The position numbers and the translations under genes are program-made. Of a stretch of 50,822 bases of DNA, positions 10,121 to 18,645 are shown one piece after another. The notes beneath the pieces are model-generated. The model ran no database searches, was not told where the DNA came from, and worked only from the letters and a program-made list of their open reading frames with translations. Origin of the DNA: a virus; the IMG/VR virus record IMGVR_UViG_3300020020_000044, positions 1-50,822 of that record, one strand, 5' to 3'. The first letter of the stretch is position 1; the number at the start of each line of letters is the position of its first letter.

Positions 10121-11331
10121 AGTACGACCACGCTGATTCTGTCGACGTCGAACACCGCGCGCTCGCGGTAGCCCATGGGTATATTAGCCTCGAGCGTCGG
10201 CGGGAACGACAGTCCAATAGCGAAGGCGGGAACATCTGCGACGCCGGTTACAGCGAACGCCTTGGATTTCAGATACAGCGCGATCACGTCGTCGTCGATC
10301 TGGTACTCGTTGCCCGACGCTGCCATCGAGATCTTGAGCTTCTGCGCGCCGTCGTTCGGGAAGTTCGCGCCGCGCGTGATCGACATGTTTATGAAGACCT
10401 CGCGACGCGTCACGCGCGAGAAGTAGACCGTCTGCTCGTCGCCTTCCGAGTCGATCGCGGTCCCGCTCTGATCGCCGTGGGTATCGATGCCGCCAGCGAC
10501 GCCGCTATCCCACAGGACCTGCGCGATCAGGTCGTCGTCGACGCTCGGCGTGTCGCCGTCGTCGATGATCGCTTCCACGCTGTGCGGCGGCAGGCCGTTC
10601 GCGTCGTACCAATTCGTCTTGTTCTGCAAGACGAGAACTTTCTCAATCGTCTCGAACTCGGGCGTCGTCGTCGTGTCGAGCAGGCACGCCCGGATAGCGC
10701 TGACGGTCGTAGACCCAGCCTGCGCGCGCTCGTCGGCCCACCGTTGGCGGAACTCGATATTCGTCGCCACGTTGCGGCCGATGATGGCGATGTCTGGATT
10801 CGTCACGCTGTTCCAACCACTGATTGGATTGTCGATGACCGTCAGCGTATCGGCGTTCACTGATACCGGGCCGAGCACAGTGCAGACGAAGTTCCCCGGG
10901 ACATCGGCCGGTGAGACCCCCGCGTTCTCGACGTCTTCTTCGAGCTCGAACTGGATATCGGGACGGCCCAGGACGCTGACCAGCGAGCCAGCGGGTACGA
11001 GCGTACCAGCGTCGAGATTCAGAAGCGCACCTTCAACGCGCGACGCTCGCGCTCCGATGCGCGAGGATCCGGTCAGGGCGAGCAATTGATCCAGCGGAAC
11101 GTCGAGCGTTCCTTCCGGGTCGCCGCTCGTATGCACCAGGTATCCAAGTTCCCAGACCTCGGCGATCTCGGAAGACGCCGCGCCGACGATTTGGCCGAGT
11201 GGCGCCGTGGACGAATAGTCCTGGGAAGGACCGACTGCGGACGAGGCTTGCAGCTTCTCGACGATAGATTGCTGGATCGCCGTGAGCGGTTTGATCACGA
11301 AGCCCGCGGGAAGTACGCCGTATTCGGTCAT
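10117..11331 (-). CDS. Baseplate J-like protein
   Basis: A 404-residue protein with the baseplate-J pattern: an N-terminal helical region (LTAIQQSIVEKLQAS), the PLDQLLALTGSSRIGARAS segment, LVPAGSLVSVLGRPDIQFE, and IDNPISGWNSVTNPDIAIIGR followed by FRQRWADERAQAGSTT. It forms the baseplate wedge that surrounds the central spike and links to the fibres. It is coupled by ATGA to the gp25/GPW-like gene upstream and to the DUF2612-like gene downstream. Confidence 0.88.
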   Translation of the reverse strand: MTEYGVLPAGFVIKPLTAIQQSIVEKLQASSAVGPSQDYSSTAPLGQIVGAASSEIAEVWELGYLVHTSGDPEGTLDVPLDQLLALTGSSRIGARASRVEGALLNLDAGTLVPAGSLVSVLGRPDIQFELEEDVENAGVSPADVPGNFVCTVLGPVSVNADTLTVIDNPISGWNSVTNPDIAIIGRNVATNIEFRQRWADERAQAGSTTVSAIRACLLDTTTTPEFETIEKVLVLQNKTNWYDANGLPPHSVEAIIDDGDTPSVDDDLIAQVLWDSGVAGGIDTHGDQSGTAIDSEGDEQTVYFSRVTRREVFINMSITRGANFPNDGAQKLKISMAASGNEYQIDDDVIALYLKSKAFAVTGVADVPAFAIGLSFPPTLEANIPMGYRERAVFDVDRISVVVL

Positions 11332-11717
11332 TGATCCAAGCCTCCGGATGCGACGCCGATCACGAACGGGCCACTGATGTCGTCGCCCGTGTCGGTCTCA
11401 GCGACGAGGTCGACATACAGGGTCCTGTTCGGATTGTCGTACCGCAACGCGACGGACTCGACCGAGCCCACGCCTACCGTAGTGATGGCAGCGTCACGAA
11501 ATAGGGATTCCAGCAAGGCGCGATCGAACTTTTGGCCGTATACGAGCCGGAAGTAGTCGATCCCCTCACGCGTATCCAAGAACCACTCGCCGGCCCAGAA
11601 ATTGAACGTGGCCGAGAGGTTCTGACGAACGTATGTCGGACGGTCTGGCACCACGCGGAGACCCTTGGACAAATCCCAGTCCCCGGTAGCGTCCTGCAAA
11701 AACGTCGTGAGCTGCAC
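11328..11717 (-). CDS. gp25/GPW-like baseplate wedge protein
   Basis: A 129-residue protein. NLSATFNFWAGEWFLDTREGIDY followed by a short helix and a strand-rich half is the usual pattern of the small DUF2634/gp25-like wedge subunits immediately before baseplate J. It connects the sheath-proximal baseplate core to the J-like wedge. The position and the ATGA coupling to baseplate J support the call. The family name is inferred from pattern and order. Confidence 0.7.
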   Translation of the reverse strand: MQLTTFLQDATGDWDLSKGLRVVPDRPTYVRQNLSATFNFWAGEWFLDTREGIDYFRLVYGQKFDRALLESLFRDAAITTVGVGSVESVALRYDNPNRTLYVDLVAETDTGDDISGPFVIGVASGGLDQ

Positions 11718-11726
11718 GTATACAGC

Positions 11727-12191
11727 CTAGCCGATGGGTAGGACCGTGCCAGGCGGGGGCGCTACCGCCGCGGTACACGTGCGAGTAGCCGTATCGAGCG
11801 CCGTAGCCATCGCCGCCGCGAAGGCGTCCTTGCTGTTCGGCCCCGGCGCCAGGGCCGCCAGCGCTGCCGTGATAGCGCCCGCGCCGGGGCATGAGGCACA
11901 GACGCCCGACTGAGCGCCGGCGACGGCCACGGCCGTCCAGTAAGTCGCAACGGCCGACGAGAACGCCGCGGCCGAGGTCGCCGCCACGCCGGAGGCGAAT
12001 GCCCCCGCGAGTGTCGCAGCCATCGCCGCGCGCTTCCCGGTCAGGACTGGTGTCGAAGACCCGAACATAGCGCCGGCGCAGTAATCGTCGTAGGCCCCCG
12101 CCCAGGCATCGCCGGCCGCGGCGAAGTCTGCCTGATCGGAATCGAGCAACGCGCGGATCGCGTCCTGGAGGCCAGCCGTGTCCAGGGCCAT
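11727..12191 (-). CDS. Alanine-rich virion protein of unknown function (154 aa)
   Basis: Very alanine-rich (AAMAATLAGAFASGVAA and similar runs), largely helical, with a cluster CASCPGAG in the middle and a proline-rich end (APPPGTVLPIG). It lies between the central spike gene and the gp25-like gene, so it is probably a baseplate or tail component. I do not recognise a family with confidence. The hydrophobic runs are broken by small and polar residues and do not look like a clear membrane anchor. Confidence 0.6.
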   Translation of the reverse strand: MALDTAGLQDAIRALLDSDQADFAAAGDAWAGAYDDYCAGAMFGSSTPVLTGKRAAMAATLAGAFASGVAATSAAAFSSAVATYWTAVAVAGAQSGVCASCPGAGAITAALAALAPGPNSKDAFAAAMATALDTATRTCTAAVAPPPGTVLPIG

Positions 12192-12193
12192 GG

Positions 12194-12847
12194 CTACGCC
12201 TTCAGTTTCGTCGAGCTCGCCTGCGCTCCGACGGCCGCGAGGTTCCCCGGCGTGGTCGGACCGAACGGGGTGCCGAATGACGCCATCGAGTCGAGGTTTT
12301 GCTGGATCGCGTCGACCGCGGACTTGAGCGCAACGAAGTCCTCGGCATCCGACGCCCCGCCCACGCGCGCGATCGATGCCGTGAAATGGATGCGCACGCC
12401 CGACTCGAACCCGATCGAGTTCCCCACGTTCGACCCAGGCCCGCCCTCGGGGCGGACGAAAGGGATCGCGATCGGGTACGAGGGCCCGTGCTTATGCGTG
12501 TCGACAGCGTCCGACACCTTGCCGGTTCCGCGCCAGCCCGTTGCGCCGTAGTCGAGATATACCAGTAAGACCGCGTCGCCGGCGACGAGCACGGTATTCC
12601 CGGAGAGCCCGGACCCGCCCCACTGCGCAACCATAACGTTCTGTACGAGCGGCGACGGGGTCTGCACGATATCGCCATCATCGGTCTCGAGCGGGCGCTT
12701 GATCGCGGGTTGGACGGTACAGGTCTTCGTCCCGTCGTCGTAGGACTTGACGATGCCGATCCCGGCGACGCGAAGATTCAGAAGCGCGCTAGCTAGCGCC
12801 GCCTGGACGAGGCTTTCGTCTTCGGGGTTCCCACGTTGCGCGCTCAT
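12194..12847 (-). CDS. Baseplate central spike, Gp138 N-terminal (OB)-like
   Basis: A 217-residue protein. The strand pattern IGIVKSYDDGTKTCTVQPAIKR, then VAQWGGSGLSGNTVLVAGDAVLLVY with a DYGATGW segment, is that of the Gp138/gpV-type OB-fold at the base of membrane-puncturing spikes. The C-terminal part (SNVGNSIGFESGVRIHFTAS) would form the distal spike. It caps the inner tube and pierces the host outer membrane. The C-terminus is short, so the next gene may supply further tip structure. Confidence 0.78.
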   Translation of the reverse strand: MSAQRGNPEDESLVQAALASALLNLRVAGIGIVKSYDDGTKTCTVQPAIKRPLETDDGDIVQTPSPLVQNVMVAQWGGSGLSGNTVLVAGDAVLLVYLDYGATGWRGTGKVSDAVDTHKHGPSYPIAIPFVRPEGGPGSNVGNSIGFESGVRIHFTASIARVGGASDAEDFVALKSAVDAIQQNLDSMASFGTPFGPTTPGNLAAVGAQASSTKLKA

Positions 12848-13518
12848 GTGAACACCTGGCCAAGTGTCGCGCGCGCGTAGGCGAGATCGAGATCCACGCT
12901 ACGCGCCGCCGCGGCGCCGGTCTGCACGAGGCATCCGAACGCGCAGGACGTCGACGGCAAGGTAGCGCTGTGCGTGAAGCGCAGCACCTCGTTGATCCAG
13001 AATTCCCACGAGCCGCTGGCCAGCCGGCGCGCCTCGAGCGCGTACCAATTGTTTGCGGCCACGGTCGCCGCGTTGTTCGCGGTGCTAGACGCGCCCTGCC
13101 GCGTGACCATGCGCCAGTTCGCTGACACGGCCGGGTCAAAGTCGAAGTACGCGCCCGCGGTCCCGCCGTCCGCCGCGGACACGTCGACCATCAGACCGAG
13201 CCGGATCGTGATCGTCGTGATCGTCGGGATACGAACGACCCACCGGAAGCGGTCGAATAGCGCCGGGTTGAAGTTCGCATCATTCGCCGCGCTTCCGAGG
13301 TGGAGGCGCTTATTGTTTCCGCTCGTGGCGCCCGTCGTGAGCCGGAGCACGCCCGGATGGTAAAGCCCGCCGGCCTGCTTCGTGTTCGTACCCGCTGCGC
13401 TGGACGACTCCGCGAAGTTGTCCAGCGCCGTCGCCGCGACAGCGGCCGACCCGAAATGCTCGTACAGCTCGAAGATCTCGGGCGGCCGTACGAGCGTCGC
13501 GAGGCCTAGGTCTTTCAT
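12844..13518 (-). CDS. Tail-associated beta-sandwich protein (224 aa)
   Basis: The start at 13518 (MKDLGLATLVRPPE) overlaps the upstream stop (ATGA). The protein is strand-rich, with WVVRIPTITTITIRLGLMVD, a Trp-Arg segment (NWRMVTRQG) and NNWYALEARRLASGSWEFWINE. These look like a jelly-roll or LamG-type sandwich seen in phage fibre proteins. No specific family is assigned. It lies between a fibre gene and the spike gene, so a fibre or tip component is likely. Confidence 0.6.
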   Translation of the reverse strand: MKDLGLATLVRPPEIFELYEHFGSAAVAATALDNFAESSSAAGTNTKQAGGLYHPGVLRLTTGATSGNNKRLHLGSAANDANFNPALFDRFRWVVRIPTITTITIRLGLMVDVSAADGGTAGAYFDFDPAVSANWRMVTRQGASSTANNAATVAANNWYALEARRLASGSWEFWINEVLRFTHSATLPSTSCAFGCLVQTGAAAARSVDLDLAYARATLGQVFT

Positions 13519-14306
13519 GCAACCGTAACGACGCGAAACTGATTCGAACTGGGAGCGCTGGCGAATCGCACGCGCACTGTGTTCGCGTCCGGCCGTTCGA
13601 CGTCGCAGCCGATCGTGTCCCATGGCGACGAATTGCGATAGACCTCGACCTGTACGTCGCGCGTATTGAAGTTATGCGTGATGTCGTATTGTGTCGCCGA
13701 CCCGTCCCCCACGCTCGTATTGTTCTTACGCGCGCGGCCCGGCCAAGCTGCGAGCTTTAGCGGCGTGACCGTGCGCGCATCGTCCGTGCCGGCGTCGACC
13801 TCCGCTTGCGTGGCGAGCTCCGCGATACCCGCCGTAGTCTCGCTCGCGGCAGGTGCGCTGTTCCCGTCCGCGGTCCAGTTCACGGCGCCGCTATCGAGCG
13901 TAAAGTTGATCGACGTCTGGCGAAACTTCGCGCCCGCGTCTGTGCCTTCTTCGACGATGACCGTCGCCTGCTCGAGCTCTGCCGCGGTGCTTGCGTCTGG
14001 CGACCGCGTCGCCGGCGACGCGGCGCCGTTCCAGATATAGATACCGTTCTGGCTCGCCGTGCTCTGGTGCCGCGCGATGAATCGGTCACCGGAGGCCAGC
14101 GTGATCCCGTTGATCGTCGCGCCCGGCGCCGCGAGATTGATGTTAGCCGTGGACGAGACGCGTACGGAATCCTTCCAGGCGACGCCCTCGATCAGGCTGT
14201 CCGCGTATGCCTTCGTCGCCGCGTCTTGCGGCGCAACTGGGTCGAGCAGTCCGACGATCCTCGCCTGCGAGTTGAAATCGAGATCACTGTAGATTTTGCG
14301 GGACAT
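13515..14306 (-). CDS. Tail fibre protein
   Basis: A 263-residue protein beginning MSRKIYSDLDFNSQARIVGL, then LLDPVAPQDAATKAYADSLI. That is the hallmark of many phage tail-fibre N-terminal segments. A repetitive middle (GIYIWNGAASPATRSPD and EQATVIVEEGTDAGAKFRQT) and a C-terminal beta-sandwich (VQVEVYRNSSPW...VRVRFASAPSSNQFRVV) follow. It is probably trimeric and attached to the baseplate. Confidence 0.8.
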   Translation of the reverse strand: MSRKIYSDLDFNSQARIVGLLDPVAPQDAATKAYADSLIEGVAWKDSVRVSSTANINLAAPGATINGITLASGDRFIARHQSTASQNGIYIWNGAASPATRSPDASTAAELEQATVIVEEGTDAGAKFRQTSINFTLDSGAVNWTADGNSAPAASETTAGIAELATQAEVDAGTDDARTVTPLKLAAWPGRARKNNTSVGDGSATQYDITHNFNTRDVQVEVYRNSSPWDTIGCDVERPDANTVRVRFASAPSSNQFRVVTVA

Positions 14307-14310
14307 GGGA

Positions 14311-14676
14311 TCAGATACACCTTACCACGCCGGCCAGCGGCGCATTGAGAAGGACGTGAAACTGGTTCGGGGACACGTGTACGACCTCGGCGTCGAACAC
14401 CGCGCCGCCGAGCGTATGCAGCGTGTAGTGAGGGCATCGGCCGAGGTTATGGTTGACGATCCATGTCGCGCTGGCTGCCGTCTGCGCGTGCTCGTACTGT
14501 GAGAGCGCGCCGATACCAGGCAAGCCGCGGTCGCCCTTCGGACCGGGCACGCCGGCTGCACCGCGGGGACCAGGACCGCCAGGACCCCCCGCCGGACCGG
14601 CGGGACCAGTCGGCCCACGCGGACCCGTCGGTCCCACGATCGTAACCTCGACATCGTCGACGTAGACGCGGCTCAT
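14311..14676 (-). CDS. Short collagen-like fibre protein (121 aa)
   Basis: The start at 14676 (MSRVYVDDVEVTIVG) overlaps the stop of the 35-aa ORF upstream (ATGA). About 13 Gly-X-Y triplets follow (GPTGPRGPTGPAGPAGG ... GPKGDRGLPG), then a globular 55-residue end with HNLGRCPHYTLHTLGG and FHVLLNAPLAGVVRC. The end pattern resembles phage fibre-tip domains. The two short collagen-like genes of the tail module probably form separate trimeric fibres. Confidence 0.75.
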   Translation of the reverse strand: MSRVYVDDVEVTIVGPTGPRGPTGPAGPAGGPGGPGPRGAAGVPGPKGDRGLPGIGALSQYEHAQTAASATWIVNHNLGRCPHYTLHTLGGAVFDAEVVHVSPNQFHVLLNAPLAGVVRCI

Positions 14677-14780
14677 GGGTACCAGCCATGATCGCGTAGC
14701 AAGCGCCAGAAGTTGCATCCGGGCGTGCAACCGTATTCACGATGGGCCCATAGACGGCGTGGCGGATGATAGGTACTCAT
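14673..14780 (-). CDS. Coupled 35-codon ORF with Cys pair
   Basis: The small frame MSTYHPPRRLWAHREYGC...WYP exactly fills the gap between the hub gene and the collagen-like gene. Its ATG overlaps the hub stop as ATGA, and its TGA overlaps the next ATG as ATGA. It is rich in Trp, Tyr, Arg and His, with CTPGC in the centre. The amino-acid composition and the double coupling argue for a real gene. The function is unknown. Confidence 0.5.
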   Translation of the reverse strand: MSTYHPPRRLWAHREYGCTPGCNFWRLLRDHGWYP

Positions 14781-15622
14781 TTCTTTTTCGCGGTCTGCGC
14801 CTCGATAGAAACGTACCAGTCATCGGCGTATGTGTCGAAGACGTACTCACATTTCTCGATGCGTGCAATCGCCGTGACGAACGAATGCTTCACGTGCACC
14901 TGCCGCCCGGGCAGAACGTCGCCTTGGATAAACGTCGTGCATTCGACGACGCCCTTCGACGAGATCGACGGCGCGCCGACTAGCGCGGATTCTTCGAGAA
15001 CGATCGCCTGCGCCGCGAGGGCTTTGCCTACATCTAGGATCTGCAACGCGCCATCCTGGATCGACCATTCGAGTCCCGCGGACTTGCACAGTTCATCTAG
15101 GTAGTGCGGCGCGTGGCCGTCCAGCGTACAGCCCTCGGTATAGATCGACACGGCCTTCCCAGCGTTCAGCTTTCGCACAGCCGTGTCGAGGTTCCCGACC
15201 TTGACGCCGAGCGCCTTGGTAAGCTCTTTCAGAACGTCGCCAGGCTTGGCGCCTGCGCCGAAAGACTTCTGCACCTGCGCCGTCTGCATCTTGGCGCCTT
15301 CGTCACTCGTCGTGATCGTAGTGATGACATCGCCGGGGCCGCGCTTCTCATGGCGCACGTGCAAGGCTTGGCCCCGGAAGATTTGCGTTAGCTGGCCTTC
15401 GTATCCAACCGTCACGGAAACCGTCGGCCGTGCGGTCTTCGTCAGGGCGTTCCGATGGTCAGGGCTGAGATTGTAGACCGTGAGGTCGCATTTGTTTGGC
15501 TCGCGCTTCAAGGTCTTGCAGGCCTTGCCGGAGACGCGGAGTCCGGGCGAGTGGACGCCCTCGATCAGGATCGTATCGATCTGTACGCGCAGCTTGCGCT
15601 TATTGAGGATCGTGTCGGGCAT
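14777..15622 (-). CDS. Baseplate hub protein (gpD / phage late control D-like)
   Basis: A 281-residue protein. It starts with strands KLRVQIDTILIEG, then KACKTLKREPNKCDLTVYNLSPDHRNAL, VSVTVGYEGQLTQIFRGQA, and a second half beginning GAGAKPGDVLKELTKALG and LEWSIQDGALQILDVGK. This is the pattern of gpD/gp27-like hubs, which form the ring joining the tube to the central spike. It overlaps the plug-like gene upstream by 23 bases, and its ATGA stop is coupled to the 35-codon ORF. Confidence 0.8.
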   Translation of the reverse strand: MPDTILNKRKLRVQIDTILIEGVHSPGLRVSGKACKTLKREPNKCDLTVYNLSPDHRNALTKTARPTVSVTVGYEGQLTQIFRGQALHVRHEKRGPGDVITTITTSDEGAKMQTAQVQKSFGAGAKPGDVLKELTKALGVKVGNLDTAVRKLNAGKAVSIYTEGCTLDGHAPHYLDELCKSAGLEWSIQDGALQILDVGKALAAQAIVLEESALVGAPSISSKGVVECTTFIQGDVLPGRQVHVKHSFVTAIARIEKCEYVFDTYADDWYVSIEAQTAKKK

Positions 15623-15932
15623 CCCATTCTTCCTTCGTCACGTAGACGAGTTCGGTCAGGGTATCGAACGCGGGGGCGTCGACGAGGCCCGTAGCGTCTA
15701 CGAAGAAGATCTCCCCCGGCGGGACTGCGAGGTGGTGAAAGCGGGATAGCAGCGGACGGTTCGCAACGATCGCGATACCGGACAAGGCTAGGACGCCTTC
15801 GTCCGAAAGGATCGCCAGCGCCCAAGTTCGCGCTCGCGCGACCCATGCGAAGTCGAACGTGTACGAGACGCCTTCGAGCTCGACTCGTTGCTGAAAGAAC
15901 GCGGCGCCCTGGGGGATCGTGATCGTCAGCAT
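15600..15932 (-). CDS. Baseplate plug-like small protein (Pam3 gp18-type)
   Basis: A 110-residue beta-rich protein. FFQQRVELEGVSYTFDFAWVARARTWALAI, then a strand pair and PPGEIFFVDATG, matches the roughly 100-residue family found between the Dit-like protein and the hub in simple contractile tails. I recall it from the Pam3 baseplate plug. The family attribution is from pattern memory and gene order and should be confirmed by profile search. Confidence 0.65.
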   Translation of the reverse strand: MLTITIPQGAAFFQQRVELEGVSYTFDFAWVARARTWALAILSDEGVLALSGIAIVANRPLLSRFHHLAVPPGEIFFVDATGLVDAPAFDTLTELVYVTKEEWDARHDPQ

Positions 15933-15933
15933 T

Positions 15934-16680
15934 TTAGGTGCCTCCGATGATGCCGGCCGTGACGGTCTTCTTCGGACCCGGCGGAAGCTCCGCCGCGCTG
16001 ATCGTAACGGATTCTTTCTTAGCCTGCCCGCGAGGTTCGAGCGGGAGCGGCAGGGCTTTCGCCGATTTCGTCGTCACGAAAGATAGCTGCCGAAGAGACA
16101 GGTCGATCGCGCCGTCCTGGCCATCTTCCGCCGCGCGCGCGATCTTGATCTCTTCGAGGCCCATACTCTTCAGTCGGGCCACGGACGTACCTACCGTGAT
16201 TAGCGCGCCTTCGGCGCGGAGCTGCATCAAGGTCGATAGAACCTTCCGGAGTCGGCCGGGCGCGGCGGCAAACTTGAGCGCCGTGTATGCCGTCGGCCCG
16301 GCCGCGGCGCCCAGACCTACCGCGCTGGCAATGGCGCCCACGCCGGCCTTGACGCCATCGGTAAGCCCCTTCGGGGATAGCAGTGGCGTAAGGGTCGGGT
16401 ATACATACTCCGGCAGCGGGATTGATTGTGTCTTTCCCTTATGCTTGTCGTCCAGGTCGCCGCGCGTGGGGGTCTCCGAAAAGAACAGCCGCACATTGAC
16501 GATGATCTGCTCGGGCCGGATGTGGTCGGTCGGGATCGACCCGTCCTCGACCGCGTGTTCTGTGATCGCGCTCGCAGCCGTGAGATCTTCCGACTCCCAG
16601 GCGTCAGCATAGATACGCGTCGCCTTCCCGGACTTGGGCGTGTACTCGATGTACGGCAGTTCGTCGCGCGGGCGGGGCAT
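15934..16680 (-). CDS. Dit-like / baseplate ring protein with hydrophobic insert
   Basis: A 248-residue protein just after the tape measure gene in transcription order. The N-terminal half (IEYTPKSGKATRIYADAWE ... IIVNVRLFFSETPTRGD) fits Dit-like tail proteins, which form the hub ring below the tube. A central Ala/Gly-rich stretch (KAGVGAIASAVGLGAAAGPTAY) and a C-terminal part (LKSMGLEEIKIARA) follow. Gene order supports a distal tail role. The family call is moderate. Confidence 0.65.
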   Translation of the reverse strand: MPRPRDELPYIEYTPKSGKATRIYADAWESEDLTAASAITEHAVEDGSIPTDHIRPEQIIVNVRLFFSETPTRGDLDDKHKGKTQSIPLPEYVYPTLTPLLSPKGLTDGVKAGVGAIASAVGLGAAAGPTAYTALKFAAAPGRLRKVLSTLMQLRAEGALITVGTSVARLKSMGLEEIKIARAAEDGQDGAIDLSLRQLSFVTTKSAKALPLPLEPRGQAKKESVTISAAELPPGPKKTVTAGIIGGT

Positions 16681-16681
16681 C

Positions 16682-18418
16682 TTATTTCTTAGCCCGTTGC
16701 GTTAGAGCTTCCAAGGCCGTGCGGTTATCCGTGCGCAAGGCCTCGGCGACAGCAGCCTTGATCGCGTTCTTGTCCGCGGCCGAGGTGCCCGCGCCGAACG
16801 TCAGGTTCACAGTCTTGTTATCGTTCAGGACGGCCGTGGTACCGAACTGCGACGCGGCTGCGAGCGTTCCCGTAACCTGCGCAGGCGCGAGGCCGACCGC
16901 TTCGGCTTTCGCCGCGGCGCGCTCGCGATTGATCCGATCGGTTCGCGACTCGATCGCGGGCGGGCCAAATTCACCGGCGCGCAGGCCGTTCTTTCCGCGC
17001 CCGTAGTTCTCTTGCGCGCGACGACCTTCCGCGGTGAATTCGAATTCACCGGTCCCGGTCTGCCGCTGGTACGCGCGGATGTCACGAGCGTCGCCGCGCT
17101 TCTTCGTCGCGTCAACTTCGGCTTCTTGTGACTTCGTGTCGATCTTGAGTGCCGTCTTTACGATGTCCGGCAAGACCAGCGCATCAAGCAGGCCGTTCCA
17201 CATTTGCATGGCGCCGAGGATGAAGCGCTCTAGCGCTAGATCCATGTCGTTCATCACCGAGAGCCAACCCTCGAGCGAGGCGTCGAACGTCGACCCGGCG
17301 TGCGTCGTCAGAAGCGTGAACCCCGCGATTGCCTTGTCGGTAAATGAGGCCTGTGAATTCCCCATCGTCTCGTATGCTAGATCGACATTGCCGGAGAACA
17401 GCGAGAACGCGCCGATAGCGTCGTTACACCAATCGCGAACCTTGTCGGCCGAGCCGTCGCCGAAAGCCGCGTCTAGCAGGCTGGCGATCGCAGAGTCCTT
17501 GCCAGCGAGGAATCCGAGCACCTCATCGACCGCGAGGAAGATGCCCGCGAACTTGAGACCCTTGCCGATGAACGGACGGAGCGCGCCGAGCAGCGGACCT
17601 GCGAGCGTCGCCGCCATCGCGATCCCGGCGTTGTCTGCCAGCGTCGTCGACTTCGTGAAGTTCGAGATCGCGCCGACGCCCTTCGAGACGCCTTCGAGCA
17701 ACTTTGATAGTTGCGGGAACAGTGCGCCGGCGATCGTCCCTTTCAGGGCGAACATAGACCGGTCGAGGCGCGCGAGATTGTCGCGGTACTCGCCGGCCTG
17801 GGCGATCGTCTTCGCGTCGACGATGCCGCCGCTTTCGTCCAGTTCCTTCCGTAGCTCGGCCAGACCCTCTTGCCCGCGCTCGAGCGTCGGGATCAGGCGC
17901 ACGCCCGCGCGCCCGAATAGGTCGGTAGCGACCTTCGCTTTTTCGGCAGACGATCCGAGCTTGCCGAAGTTCGCGAAGACTTGCGGCAGGACTTCGTTCA
18001 GCTCCGCGGACTTCGCCGGATCGATCTCAAGCGCCTTTAGCGCTTCCGATTGCGTCGACGTCGCCTCGGTCGTTTTGCCTAGGCTCTTCTGCAAAAGCGT
18101 CAGGCTGGAATTCATCTCCTCGGTCGAGGAGCCAGACTTCTGCGCGGCGAACCCGAGGACCTGCAAATCGTCCGTCGTGATCTTCGTCTGCGCGCTCAAG
18201 TCGTCCAGGACGTCGAGCTGCGCCGCGAAGTTGTTCAGGCCACCGACCAGCGCGTTCCCCGCGAAGACAGACGCGAGCCCGCCCGCGAGGCTGAGTAGGG
18301 ATTCTTCCCCGCCCTTCGCCTTCGCGGCGATCTTGTCGATGCCCTGCCCGGCTTGGTTGAGCTTCTGCTGTCCGTCGAATGCGAACGAGAAGCGGGCGAA
18401 TATTTCGCGCAGGGCCAT
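16682..18418 (-). CDS. Tape measure protein
   Basis: A 578-residue protein immediately downstream of the tail chaperone frameshift. It has an N-terminal coiled-coil region, a LAGGLASVFAGNALVGGLNN segment, the usual LNSSLTLLQKSLG / FGRAGVRLIPTLERG patterns of tape measure N-terminal domains, and hydrophobic stretches (GTIAGALFPQLSKLL, AMAATLAGPLLGAL, FAGIFLAVDEVLGFLAG). By the usual rule of about 0.15 nm per residue, the tail would be near 85-90 nm. Its ATG overlaps the GT stop by one base (TGATG). Confidence 0.85.
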   Translation of the reverse strand: MALREIFARFSFAFDGQQKLNQAGQGIDKIAAKAKGGEESLLSLAGGLASVFAGNALVGGLNNFAAQLDVLDDLSAQTKITTDDLQVLGFAAQKSGSSTEEMNSSLTLLQKSLGKTTEATSTQSEALKALEIDPAKSAELNEVLPQVFANFGKLGSSAEKAKVATDLFGRAGVRLIPTLERGQEGLAELRKELDESGGIVDAKTIAQAGEYRDNLARLDRSMFALKGTIAGALFPQLSKLLEGVSKGVGAISNFTKSTTLADNAGIAMAATLAGPLLGALRPFIGKGLKFAGIFLAVDEVLGFLAGKDSAIASLLDAAFGDGSADKVRDWCNDAIGAFSLFSGNVDLAYETMGNSQASFTDKAIAGFTLLTTHAGSTFDASLEGWLSVMNDMDLALERFILGAMQMWNGLLDALVLPDIVKTALKIDTKSQEAEVDATKKRGDARDIRAYQRQTGTGEFEFTAEGRRAQENYGRGKNGLRAGEFGPPAIESRTDRINRERAAAKAEAVGLAPAQVTGTLAAASQFGTTAVLNDNKTVNLTFGAGTSAADKNAIKAAVAEALRTDNRTALEALTQRAKK

Positions 18419-18645
18419 CAGTCCACCGGCCTTGCGCGCGCGTCAGCCACGGCGTCGATCAATGCGTTCGCCGCGACCACGCGCGGTAGGGGCCACTCAG
18501 CGATCTCGTCGAACGATGCTCGAAGGTCGGGCGAAAGCACGAGTCTCCAAATCACCCATTCGTCGCGACATCCGGCTGGGATGGCGATTCGGATCCCTTG
18601 GCCTTTGCCGCCAGGGCGCTTAGGACCCGCTCCGCCAATGAGCCT
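18418..18645 (-). CDS. Tail assembly chaperone GT extension (reached by -1 frameshift)
   Basis: This open segment has no good start of its own. It is entered from the upstream chaperone gene by a -1 ribosomal slip on T TTT TTA (18651-18645). The shifted frame continues RLIGGAGPKRPGGKGQGIRI and encodes 75 further residues ending ADARARPVD. That gives a fusion of 122 + 75 = 197 residues, ending at 18418 on the tape measure start. The arrangement is that of the lambda G/GT system, where a minor fraction of fused chaperone is needed for tape-measure loading. Confidence 0.85.
   Translation of the reverse strand, partial: RLIGGAGPKRPGGKGQGIRIAIPAGCRDEWVIWRLVLSPDLRASFDEIAEWPLPRVVAANALIDAVADARARPVD

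Noticed and set aside
17034-18623. 529-codon open frame on the plus strand inside the tape measure region
   Set aside because: Serine/alanine-rich antisense shadow; the minus strand holds the tape measure and chaperone frames with standard order.
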